DNA from: Lachnospiraceae bacterium
GTDB lineage: Bacteria; Bacillota; Clostridia; Lachnospirales; Lachnospiraceae
Direction of reading: 5' to 3'
Assembly (NCBI GenBank): GCA_022793375.1
Contig: JAAWCS010000035.1
Coordinates: 1 to 62,459 of the forward strand
DNA: 62,459 nt
In this document: piece after piece, positions 1 to 7,405 of the stretch
Layout: the number at the start of each line of letters is the position of its first letter
How positions within the stretch are numbered: the stretch's first letter is position 1
The notes under the pieces: generated by a model
What the model saw: the letters and a program-made list of their open reading frames with translations, nothing else
The model's database searches: none
Told to the model about the DNA's origin: nothing
Position numbers and translations under genes: made by a program

Positions 1-10
1 TTATAATATC

Positions 11-24
11 CGAACAAATGTTTG
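11..24. promoter_or_regulatory. LexA box 1
   Basis: CGAACAAATGTTTG, close to the Gram-positive LexA (DinR) operator of the form CGAAC-N4-GTTYG. It lies 37 bp upstream of the second box, both in front of lexA. It may also serve a divergent SOS gene beyond the left edge of the window. Confidence 0.85.
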
Positions 25-47
25 TCAATGATTTTTTTTAAAAGGAA

Positions 48-61
48 CGAACATTCGTTTG
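48..61. promoter_or_regulatory. LexA box 2, overlapping the lexA -35
   Basis: CGAACATTCGTTTG matches the Gram-positive LexA operator. It overlaps the predicted -35 (TTGCTT, 59-64), so bound LexA would block its own promoter: the usual SOS autoregulation. Confidence 0.9.
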
Positions 62-87
62 CTTTTTCCCAAAAGCTGTGCTACAAT
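59..87 (+). promoter_or_regulatory. lexA promoter
   Basis: TTGCTT (59-64), a 17-bp spacer and TACAAT (82-87) form a housekeeping sigma-A promoter in front of lexA. The start codon is about 80 bp downstream, preceded by AGGAGG at 158-163. Confidence 0.75.
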
Positions 88-168
88 AGATAATAATCCA
101 TCATGTTATTGCGGACATGGACAAAACCACGTTGACTCAGGGAACGTTTTAGAGAGCAGGAGGACATT

Positions 169-786
169 ATGCCACAGGGAAAGATCACAGAAAAGCAGCT
201 GGAGATTCTGGAGTTTATTAAACAAAACACGTTGATGAAAGGATATCCGCCGTCGGTGCGTGAGATTTGCGACGCGGTGAAGCTGAAATCCACTTCTTCC
301 GTTCATTCGCACCTGGAAACTTTAGAAAAGAACGGTTACATCCGCCGCGATCCGACGAAGCCGCGGGCGATCGAGATTTTGGACGATGAATTCGGCGTAC
401 AGCGGCAGGAATTGGTCAATATCCCGATTATCGGCAATGTTGCCGCGGGCCAGCCGATCCTTGCGGAGGAGAATATCGAGGGTTACTATCCGATCCCGGC
501 CGAATTTTTGCCGAATAAGCCGACTTTTATGCTCAATGTTCATGGGGAAAGTATGATAAATGCCGGCATCCTGGACGGTGACCGGATTATCTGTGTCGAA
601 ACGCAAACGGCCGAGAACGGCCAGATTGTAGTCGCGCTGATCGATGATTCCGCGACGGTCAAGCGTTTTTATAAGGAAGAGGGACATTTCCGCCTGCAGC
701 CGGAAAATGATTTTATGGAACCGATTATCGTACAGGATGTGCAGATCGTGGGACGGGTGATCGGCCTTTTAAGAATCGCTGTTTAA
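169..786 (+). CDS. lexA: LexA SOS repressor and self-cleaving protease
   Basis: 205 residues, normal LexA length. The N-terminal winged helix-turn-helix (about 1-70; [18 protein letters not shown]) binds SOS boxes. The C-terminal S24 peptidase half carries the cleavage-site region (GNVAAGQP, around residue 90), the catalytic serine in HGESM and the lysine in ATVKRF. Activated RecA stimulates self-cleavage, releasing DNA-damage genes. AGGAGG sits 5 bp before the ATG. Two LexA boxes upstream show autoregulation. It is one of only two plus-strand protein genes in the window and converges on the phosphodiesterase gene. Confidence 0.97.
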   Translation: MPQGKITEKQLEILEFIKQNTLMKGYPPSVREICDAVKLKSTSSVHSHLETLEKNGYIRRDPTKPRAIEILDDEFGVQRQELVNIPIIGNVAAGQPILAEENIEGYYPIPAEFLPNKPTFMLNVHGESMINAGILDGDRIICVETQTAENGQIVVALIDDSATVKRFYKEEGHFRLQPENDFMEPIIVQDVQIVGRVIGLLRIAV

Positions 787-827
787 AAAGAAATTTTATT
801 TCGTCCTGTCAATCGGAGTTATTTAAA

Positions 828-928
828 AACAGGCTGCTGCAAAACATATTTTCACACTATATAGGGTGTTTCACAAAAGACCTCACAACTATATTCTGTG
901 TTCTATCTGCGTTTTGCAGCAGTCTGTT
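828..928. repeat. MITE-like element with 18-bp terminal inverted repeats
   Basis: Arms at 828-845 and 911-928 are inverted copies with one mismatch in 18 (core GCTGCTGCAAAAC). They enclose about 65 bp of AT-rich sequence and lie between the convergent lexA and yfcE-like genes. The arms are too far apart for a normal terminator, and the layout suggests a small non-autonomous element carrying the ends of an IS. No target-site duplication could be confirmed. Confidence 0.5.
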
Positions 929-995
929 CATATTCGTTTATACAATAGTCCGCTTTCGTCCGGACAACGATTTAATACAAATCTGAAATCGGCTG

Positions 996-1541
996 CTATT
1001 CTTCTATTTTTAATACATGCAGTGTATTACCGGCAAAGTCCTTCCAGACAAACACGCCGTTTTCATAAATCATATACTGATGGTGGGAGTTCTCCTTAGG
1101 TATGGATACGGAGCCGGGATTCAGCCAAAAGACTCCCTCATGTTTCCGGCACATTGGTACATGGGTATGCCCCTGGATAAAAATGTCCCCTGCTTTCAGC
1201 GGCAGGTTTCCGGGCACGTATTTATGTCCATGGGAAACGTAGGCCAGCCGTTTCCCGAGCAAAAGCACACCGTAGTCCGCCAGGATCGGGAACTCCAGCA
1301 CCATCTGATCTACCTCGGTATCACAGTTCCCCCTGACACAGAATAAAGACGTTTTCTGTTCGTTAAGAAGCGTCAATACCGCTTTGGGGTCATACGCCCG
1401 CGGCAGATCGTTGCGGGGACCATGGTATAAAAGATCGCCCAGCAACAGCATGCGTTTTGCGTGCTCTTCTTGAAATGCATGTAGCAGTTTTTCACAATAG
1501 TACGCGGAACCATGCAGATCGGAGGCTATCAGCAGTTTCAT
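996..1541 (-). CDS. YfcE/MJ0936-type metallophosphodiesterase
   Basis: 181 residues. The calcineurin-like metal-binding motifs appear in order: SDLHG (residues 8-12), GDLL, GNCD, SHGHKY and GHTHVP, giving a two-metal phosphodiesterase. Family members hydrolyse phosphodiester model substrates; the cellular substrate is unknown. The ATG at 1541 is preferred over an upstream TTG because the protein then begins directly with the first beta strand, and GGAG lies about 10 bp before it. It is the last gene of the yhbY-nadD/yqeK-rsfS group, 24 bp after rsfS, and its 3' end faces lexA. Confidence 0.88.
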   Translation of the reverse strand: MKLLIASDLHGSAYYCEKLLHAFQEEHAKRMLLLGDLLYHGPRNDLPRAYDPKAVLTLLNEQKTSLFCVRGNCDTEVDQMVLEFPILADYGVLLLGKRLAYVSHGHKYVPGNLPLKAGDIFIQGHTHVPMCRKHEGVFWLNPGSVSIPKENSHHQYMIYENGVFVWKDFAGNTLHVLKIEE

Positions 1542-1565
1542 ATTCGTTTCACACTCCAAGGTTTT

Positions 1566-1925
1566 TTACTCCAGGTCCTCCCGGTTTAAGAACTTACCGT
1601 CACGCCAGATCCTCTCCAGATCGTAAAAACGCCGGTCCTCTCTGGAAAATATATGGACGACCAGATCGCCAAAATCCAGCAGAATCCACTGGCCGCTCTG
1701 GTAGCCTTCGACCTGTTTACAGGGATAACCGGCCTTATGCAGGGTCTCCTGCACATTGTCCGCCATTGCCTGCACCTGGTTTACATTGCTGCCGCCGGCA
1801 ATTATAAAATAATCGGCCAGCACCGATACGCCGTTGATATCAATTACGGCAATATCTTCTCCTTTTTTATCATCCAGCGCCTGATAGGCCAGGCGCGCCA
1901 TTTCTTTTGCTTGTTCCTGATTCAT
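1566..1925 (-). CDS. rsfS: Ribosome silencing factor RsfS
   Basis: 119 residues, standard for the RsfS/Iojap family. The core ADYFIIAGG, GYQSGQWILLDFGDLVVHIFS is intact. RsfS binds ribosomal protein L14 on the 50S subunit and blocks subunit joining when nutrients are scarce. The ATG at 1925 has GGAG 8 bp upstream; a TTG two codons earlier sits too close to that site. It follows nadD-yqeK by 11 bp, the conserved Firmicutes order. Confidence 0.95.
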   Translation of the reverse strand: MNQEQAKEMARLAYQALDDKKGEDIAVIDINGVSVLADYFIIAGGSNVNQVQAMADNVQETLHKAGYPCKQVEGYQSGQWILLDFGDLVVHIFSREDRRFYDLERIWRDGKFLNREDLE

Positions 1926-1936
1926 AGTCAATTCTC

Positions 1937-3121
1937 CTATATCACATTTGTAAGGGAATGGTAATACTCGTATGTTTCTTCCGTCTTTTTGTCCACATGC
2001 GAGCCGATTTCCCGCAGATGCTGCAGCGTATCCCGCGCGATCATGCAGACACAGCGGTTCAGATCCAGCGCCGCCTCCCGACGGATTTTATCCAGATTCG
2101 GCGCCTTGCTGCGCCCCGGCTCAATATAATCGGCAATAAAAATGATTTTTTCGAGTAAACTCATTTCTGGTCTCCCGGTTGTGTGAAAACGGATGGCATT
2201 TAAAATCTCCGGATCCGTGACGCCAAACTCTTTTTCGGCGATCACCGCGCCGGCCCTGGCATGCAGCACTTTTTCGCAGGCCCGCTCCTCTTCGCGGATG
2301 GGATCTCCGCCTTCTTCGCAGATTCGCAGAATTTCCTTCGTATCCAAGGGCTTGGCAATGTCATGCAAGAGCGCCGCAATCCGTGCCCGCTCCGCGTCGG
2401 CGCCGTATTTGTTCGCCAGGCCCTGGGCCGTTTCCTCCACTCCCAGGGTATGCAGAAAGCGTCCTGCCGAAAGACGGTGTTTGATCGCCATCGTCAGATT
2501 TTCCGCCGGCCCTTTGTAGTACAGGCGGTTTTTCTGAATATAATCGCATACCGCCGGCGACAGGTACAAAGAAGCATCCTGCCCTTCGCTCAATAGCTCC
2601 CGGATGCTGCTGGAGGAAATTTCCATCGCTGGCATTTCGATTTTTTCAATTAAACCGCCGTAGCGGCCGGTCAAGTATACAATCTGCCGGTCGATCTCTT
2701 CTTCCTCCCGCTTCAGGCGATTTCCTACAAGGAAAACCGCCTTATCCAGACAGCGTTCCGGAGCATACCAGGTATCCAGCGCGAACAAAGAGTCGGCGCC
2801 GATGATAAAATAAAATTGGACCTCCGGATGCATCTGCGTAAAATACTCGAGCGTCTCCGCCGTATAAGAATACCCCTGTTTTTCAATTTCATACTCGGAA
2901 AGAGAAAAAAACGGGTAGTCTTTGAGACACAATTTCAGCATTTCCAGCCGACGGTATGCCGGCGTAACCGGGCGGTCCGTTTTATGCGGCGGATCGCCGG
3001 CCGGCAAAAAGATTACCGTTTCCAGTTCAAATTGCTCATAAGCGCACTTGGCGAGTTGCAGATGCGCCAGATGCACCGGATCAAAGGTGCCTCCCAGGAT
3101 ACCGATTTTGCGTTCTACCAT
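1937..3121 (-). CDS. nadD: Fusion of nicotinate-nucleotide adenylyltransferase (NadD) and HD phosphohydrolase (YqeK)
   Basis: 394 residues, about twice NadD length. Residues 1-200 are NadD: GGTFDPVHLAH (10-20), the nucleotidyltransferase HxGH-type motif, and SSSSIR near 169-173; it converts nicotinate mononucleotide to deamido-NAD. Residues ~210-394 are an HD domain with H224, HD at 253-254, H287, H313 and D331, as in YqeK, a symmetrical Ap4A hydrolase. In Bacillus these are adjacent separate genes; here they share one frame. The ATG at 3121 follows a GAGGGGGG tract; upstream in-frame codons overlap yhbY. The pair would link NAD synthesis to removal of dinucleoside polyphosphates. Confidence 0.95.
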   Translation of the reverse strand: MVERKIGILGGTFDPVHLAHLQLAKCAYEQFELETVIFLPAGDPPHKTDRPVTPAYRRLEMLKLCLKDYPFFSLSEYEIEKQGYSYTAETLEYFTQMHPEVQFYFIIGADSLFALDTWYAPERCLDKAVFLVGNRLKREEEEIDRQIVYLTGRYGGLIEKIEMPAMEISSSSIRELLSEGQDASLYLSPAVCDYIQKNRLYYKGPAENLTMAIKHRLSAGRFLHTLGVEETAQGLANKYGADAERARIAALLHDIAKPLDTKEILRICEEGGDPIREEERACEKVLHARAGAVIAEKEFGVTDPEILNAIRFHTTGRPEMSLLEKIIFIADYIEPGRSKAPNLDKIRREAALDLNRCVCMIARDTLQHLREIGSHVDKKTEETYEYYHSLTNVI

Positions 3122-3134
3122 CTTTGCACCCCCC

Positions 3135-3431
3135 TCAGCTGGGAAGGACAAGTTTTCGTTTGTCCTTTTGACGGGCCGGCCGGTAGAGTACGATTTTGCG
3201 GCCAATGACCTGCACGACTTCTCCATGCAGCCGTTTAGCAATCGCTTCGGCAATCTCGCGGGCATCGTCGCCGCAGTTTTTCAATACGGCAATTTTGATT
3301 AGTTCTCTGGCTTCCAGAGCTTCCTCCAGCCCTTTAAGCCCTTCTTCGGTCAAACTGGATTTACCGATCTGGGCGACCGGATCCATGGTCATCGCGATGC
3401 TCTTTAGATATGCACGTTGTTTACTGGTCAT
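3135..3431 (-). CDS. yhbY: YhbY-type CRM-domain RNA-binding protein
   Basis: 98 residues, the typical length. The CRM fold is recognisable from the N-terminal TSKQRAYLKS, the GK turn in AQIGKSSL and the strand GEVVQVIGRKIVLYRP. Members associate with pre-50S ribosomes. AAGGAG sits 8 bp before the ATG. It precedes nadD-yqeK by 13 bp in the conserved ribosome-assembly/NAD neighbourhood of Firmicutes. Confidence 0.93.
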   Translation of the reverse strand: MTSKQRAYLKSIAMTMDPVAQIGKSSLTEEGLKGLEEALEARELIKIAVLKNCGDDAREIAEAIAKRLHGEVVQVIGRKIVLYRPARQKDKRKLVLPS

Positions 3432-3535
3432 ATATATAGTTTCTCCTTATTCTTCGTTCCTGCCTTCCGTTTGCTCTTTATTCTATCATTCAGACCGAGA
3501 TAATTCAAGACTTTTTAAAAGGCCTCTGCTGCCGC

Positions 3536-3823
3536 CTACGAAAGATTTTCTTTGTCTTTGCGTTTCCGGCTGTAGATGAAAGCGGCTAAAATGCCCGCTC
3601 CCATGCCCAGGGCGGTGCAGGTCATCAAGTCGTCAAACACATATGTGCCGATCAGGTGCCCGATCGCGGCACCGCCGCACATAATGATCGCGTAGATGGG
3701 GTATTTTCCTTCTCTCTTTATGACCTCCATGCCGCCTTTGGTAATTTCCTGCGCCGATAAAGAGGGCTGCCCGTTTTCTCGTGCCGGGTCGTTTGGCTTT
3801 GTCGTTTGATTTTTGTTTTCCAT
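3536..3823 (-). CDS. Small membrane protein, unknown function
   Basis: 95 residues with the start at the ATG at 3823; the longer reading adds basic sequence overlapping the MATE gene and reads through a repeat. The N-terminal half is polar (ENKNQTTKPNDPARE). The C-terminal half has two hydrophobic stretches (YPIYAIIMCGGAAIGHLIG and LMTCTALGMGAGILAAFIY) ending in a basic RKRKDK tail, so probably a two-helix membrane protein. No family is recognised. It lies just downstream of the MATE exporter. Its 5' leader carries one copy of the hairpin/Shine-Dalgarno repeat described at 3824-3878. Confidence 0.7.
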   Translation of the reverse strand: MENKNQTTKPNDPARENGQPSLSAQEITKGGMEVIKREGKYPIYAIIMCGGAAIGHLIGTYVFDDLMTCTALGMGAGILAAFIYSRKRKDKENLS

Positions 3824-3878
3824 CTTGATACGATTCCTTTCCTTCTTCCTGCCCAAGTTCTCAGGGGATAATGGGATA
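3824..3878 (-). repeat. Copy A of an interspersed leader repeat
   Basis: The minus strand reads TATCCCATTAT, then CCCTGAGAACTTGGGCAGG, then AAGGAAAGGAA, just before the small membrane gene. It aligns almost base for base with leaders in front of rpoZ (47352-47400) and the acetate-kinase-like gene (50572-50730). See findings. Confidence 0.6.
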
Positions 3879-3905
3879 TATTTCACTTTGTCACAAAATG
3901 TCCTG

Positions 3906-5303
3906 TCAGTTTTTTTCAAACGCATGCGTCCAGTCGGCTTTCAGCAAAAAGAGAAGAAAAACCAGCGAACTCAACGACCAAGTCAGGGGGTATGCCCATG
4001 AAATCGACTGAAATACCGGATAAGCGCGTACCGCCAGTGTTACATATAAAATACGAACCCCGCACCAGAACAACAGCATTGTCAGCATCGGCACGAAGGC
4101 TTTGCCGCAGCCGCGCATGACGCCGGCTGCGCAATGAGAAAATGCCAGCAGGAAAAAGAAGGGCGCTACCACCCTCGAATGGATCGTCCCATAGACAACC
4201 GCCTCGGAAGAATCCACAAAAAACCGCAGCGCATATGGTGCCCCCACATATAGTACCACACCGATCAGTTCGGCCAGCACCATCCCAAAGAGAATGCCAA
4301 AAAGCGCCCCTTTCTTGGCCCGTCCGTATTCCTTGGCGCCCAGGTTCTGGCTGATAAACGTCGGCAGAGCCATCGACATGCACATAATCGGCAGGAACAC
4401 AAAGCCCTCTACCTTGGCATAGGAACCATGGCCGGACATGGCATAGGAACCGAAAGCATTGATATTGGACTGGATGACAATGTTGCCGATGCTGATGACC
4501 GAATTTTGTATACCGGTCGGGAGTCCCTGGCGCAGTACCTGCCCCATAATATCCTTTTCCAGTTTAAGCCGGCGAAAATCCAGGCGCGTATAGTCCGGAA
4601 TCCGGCACATCCGTATAATGCAAAGCAGCGCGCTGAGTCCCTGGGCAATGACGGTGGCAATTGCGGCCCCGCCTACGCCCCAATGGAATACGGCGACAAA
4701 TAAAAGGTCAAGCGCCACGTTGACGATGGAAGAAAAAATCAAATAATACAGCGGATGCAGACTGTCTCCCAGCGCCCGCATAATCGCCATACAGATGTTG
4801 TATAAAATCACCGTCGACACGCCGGCAAAATAAATCTGAAAATATGTCAGCGAATGCGGCAGCACACTGTCCGGCGTTTTCATCCATACCAAAAGATGCG
4901 GCACCAGCAAAAGCCCCACTGCCGTCGAAAGGATGGAAGCCAGGATTCCGAACAAAAAATTGGAGTGAATGGCTTTTTGGACATTTTCCTTGTCGTCTGC
5001 GCCGAAGTAGCGGGAAATAATAACACCGCCGCCAATGGCAATGCCGTTAAAAAAACCGATAATCAAAAACGTAAGGCTGCCCCCGGAGCTGACGGCGGCA
5101 AAGGCATCGTTTTCCGCAAAATTCCCCACGACCCAAGCATCCGCCATATTGTAGAGCTGCTGCAGCAGTTGTCCCAAAAACAAGGGAACCGCAAAACCAA
5201 TCAATCCCTTTACGATCGAACCTTCGGTCAGATTCGCGCTTTGGGCCGGATGTCTGTGAGAATGACTATGATGTACGGGATGATGATATCCATGTATTGA
5301 CAT
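3906..5303 (-). CDS. MATE-family multidrug/Na+ exporter
   Basis: 465 residues with about 12 hydrophobic segments and the MATE pattern GFAVPLFLGQLLQQLYNMADAWVVGNF near the N-terminus, a DinF/NorM-type hallmark. MATE proteins export cationic drugs or metabolites using Na+ or H+ gradients. The first 20 residues are unusual, with a histidine-rich run (HGYHHPVHHSHSHRHP) that could bind metal ions. It follows mutL by about 30 bp and may be read from the same transcript. The substrate cannot be predicted. Confidence 0.92.
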   Translation of the reverse strand: MSIHGYHHPVHHSHSHRHPAQSANLTEGSIVKGLIGFAVPLFLGQLLQQLYNMADAWVVGNFAENDAFAAVSSGGSLTFLIIGFFNGIAIGGGVIISRYFGADDKENVQKAIHSNFLFGILASILSTAVGLLLVPHLLVWMKTPDSVLPHSLTYFQIYFAGVSTVILYNICMAIMRALGDSLHPLYYLIFSSIVNVALDLLFVAVFHWGVGGAAIATVIAQGLSALLCIIRMCRIPDYTRLDFRRLKLEKDIMGQVLRQGLPTGIQNSVISIGNIVIQSNINAFGSYAMSGHGSYAKVEGFVFLPIMCMSMALPTFISQNLGAKEYGRAKKGALFGILFGMVLAELIGVVLYVGAPYALRFFVDSSEAVVYGTIHSRVVAPFFFLLAFSHCAAGVMRGCGKAFVPMLTMLLFWCGVRILYVTLAVRAYPVFQSISWAYPLTWSLSSLVFLLFLLKADWTHAFEKN

Positions 5304-5332
5304 TGATATTGCAAGCCTCGATTTCTACTATA

Positions 5333-7390
5333 TTATAATATCCTTTTAAATTTCTTTTCCAGCTCATACCGGCTCATGGAAATGATGGTCGGCCGGCCGT
5401 GCGGACAGGTATAGGGATTTTCCAAGGTCAGAAGTTCTGACAAAAGCTGCTCCGCTTCTGCAAAAGACAAACGGTGGTTCCCCTTGACGGCCGCTTTGCA
5501 GGAGGCGCTGGCAACCCGCTCGACTAACAGGTTTATGCCTGCCTTGCCGCCGTCCTGAGCCAGTTCATCGATCATCGCCAGCAGCAGTTCCTGATCCGCA
5601 ATGCCGTAGAGATGATCCGGTACGCTGTAGACCGCGTATTCCCGGCCGCCAAAACAGGCCAACGAAAATCCCATGCGCTCAAACAGGGCCTGGTTGTTTT
5701 CGACCACCTCGATTTCCAGCAAAGAAAGCGTCAGAACCATTGGTGGAGCCAGCTGCTGGGCCGGGATCTGCTCTTTCTCCAGACGTTTCATCGTGCGTTC
5801 ATACAAAACTTTTTCGTGAGCCGCATGCTGGTCAATGATTAAAAATTCCTTGCCGGCCTGTAAAAGCCAGTAAGTGTCAAACAACTGTCCGATCAACCGA
5901 AAATCAGCGCGCTTTTGCGGAGAAAGAAGCTTTTCCTCAAACAGCGTCTGCTGTACAGGCTCATCCTTGGGCTGCTTTTTTTCATACACGGCCGTTTCGC
6001 GAAGCAGGCCCGCAGACATTCCCGGCGGCGCAGGTTTAGAAAGCTCCGACATTGTATGGTCAGATGCTGTTGCCAACGTAGGCTCAGACGCTGCCGGCCG
6101 CATATGCGAAGAAATCACTGACGTAGACTCAGAAACGGCCGGCTGTGTATGCGCAGAAACCGCCGCCATAGGCTCAGGCGCCACCGGCGATACGGGCTTA
6201 GAAGCCGCCTGCGGTCTGTGCTCACCCTCCGCCCGCACCGTAAACCCGGAGGACGCCGCCCCCGCCGCCTCCCGTCTCTTTTTCTCAAACGGTTCCGGTC
6301 CTAAAGAACGAGCCGGTACGGAAGCGGAAGGGCTTTCCTTCCCGGCTGCTCGTTCGCCCTTCTCTCCCTGCCCCGCATCGAGCGCCACATGGGGGATCAG
6401 CTCTTTTCCCAAGAGCGCGCTGCGCACCGTACCTGCCAAAAATTCGTAGATTTGCTGTTCACCCCGAAAGCGAAGTTCCATTTTCGTGGGATGGACATTG
6501 ACATCCAAAAACTCCGGGGCAATTGTTAAATGCAAGACAACGAGCGGATATTTATGCTGCATTAAAAAACTCTTGTACCCGTCCTCCACCGCTTTTTGCA
6601 GGATCCGGCTCTTGATATAACGGCCGTTGATGAAATAGATTTCATAACTGCGGTTTCCGCGGGCAATCTGCGGCTTGCCGATGAAGCCGCGGATCGAGAG
6701 AATCCCGTTTCCGGATTCGACCGGGATCAGGTTAGCCGTAATATCACGGCCAAGGGTCGAATAAATGATGTCCTTTAAGTTGTGGCTGCCTGCGGTCTGA
6801 AGCTTCACCTGCCCGTTTACCAAAAGCCGCAGGGAAAGGTCCGGCCTGGACAGCGCCAGCCGTTCCATCAGTTCTCCGATATAAGAGCCCTCCGTGGCCG
6901 GCGTTTTCAGAAATTTTCGCCGCACCGGCGTATTGAAAAAGAGATTGCGCACCAAAAAGGTCGTGCCCTCCGGCGCTCCCACTTCCTCCAGGGCAATCTC
7001 CCGCCCGCCTTCGATCCGATAGCGGCTGCCGACCGCCTGCCCGGCGGCGCAGGTCAAAAGCTCCACCTGGGCCACCGCCGCGATGCTGGAGAGCGCTTCG
7101 CCGCGAAACCCCAGAGAACCGACGTGCAATAGGTCCTCGACGCCGCGGATTTTGCTCGTGGAGTGGCGCAGAAAGGCCAGCGGCAGATCTTCTTTTAAAA
7201 AACCGCAGCCGTTATCCGTGACCCGAATGAAGGAAATCCCGCCCTCCCGGATCTCGACCGTCACCGCCGTAGCTCCGGCGTCGATGGCATTCTCCACCAG
7301 CTCCTTTACGACGGACGCCGGGCGCTCAATCACCTCGCCGGCGGCAATCTGGTTAATGGTTTCCTGATTGAGGACGCATATTTTTCCCAT
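5333..7390 (-). CDS. mutL: DNA mismatch repair protein MutL
   Basis: 685 residues. The N-terminal GHKL ATPase carries ENAIDAGAT, DNGCGF and GFRGEALSSI. The C-terminal domain has the endonuclease motif DQHAAHEKVLYE plus ACKAAVKG and CPHGRPT, so this is the nicking type of MutL found in bacteria lacking MutH. Between them lies an unusually long Ala/Pro/Ser/Glu-rich linker (about residues 345-495) with loose repeats of the PAVSES/PAASEP type. It follows mutS by 15 bp; GGAG lies 10 bp before the ATG. Confidence 0.97.
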   Translation of the reverse strand: MGKICVLNQETINQIAAGEVIERPASVVKELVENAIDAGATAVTVEIREGGISFIRVTDNGCGFLKEDLPLAFLRHSTSKIRGVEDLLHVGSLGFRGEALSSIAAVAQVELLTCAAGQAVGSRYRIEGGREIALEEVGAPEGTTFLVRNLFFNTPVRRKFLKTPATEGSYIGELMERLALSRPDLSLRLLVNGQVKLQTAGSHNLKDIIYSTLGRDITANLIPVESGNGILSIRGFIGKPQIARGNRSYEIYFINGRYIKSRILQKAVEDGYKSFLMQHKYPLVVLHLTIAPEFLDVNVHPTKMELRFRGEQQIYEFLAGTVRSALLGKELIPHVALDAGQGEKGERAAGKESPSASVPARSLGPEPFEKKRREAAGAASSGFTVRAEGEHRPQAASKPVSPVAPEPMAAVSAHTQPAVSESTSVISSHMRPAASEPTLATASDHTMSELSKPAPPGMSAGLLRETAVYEKKQPKDEPVQQTLFEEKLLSPQKRADFRLIGQLFDTYWLLQAGKEFLIIDQHAAHEKVLYERTMKRLEKEQIPAQQLAPPMVLTLSLLEIEVVENNQALFERMGFSLACFGGREYAVYSVPDHLYGIADQELLLAMIDELAQDGGKAGINLLVERVASASCKAAVKGNHRLSFAEAEQLLSELLTLENPYTCPHGRPTIISMSRYELEKKFKRIL

Positions 7391-7405
7391 TCACATGCTT
7401 CTCCT

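Noticed and set aside
866..1099. 77-codon plus-strand reading between lexA and the phosphodiesterase gene
   Set aside because: It lies partly in the MITE-like repeat and partly antisense to the phosphodiesterase gene, with no recognisable protein character.
5874..6449. 191-codon plus-strand reading opposite mutL
   Set aside because: It is the antisense of the low-complexity MutL linker, where stop codons are rare by composition.
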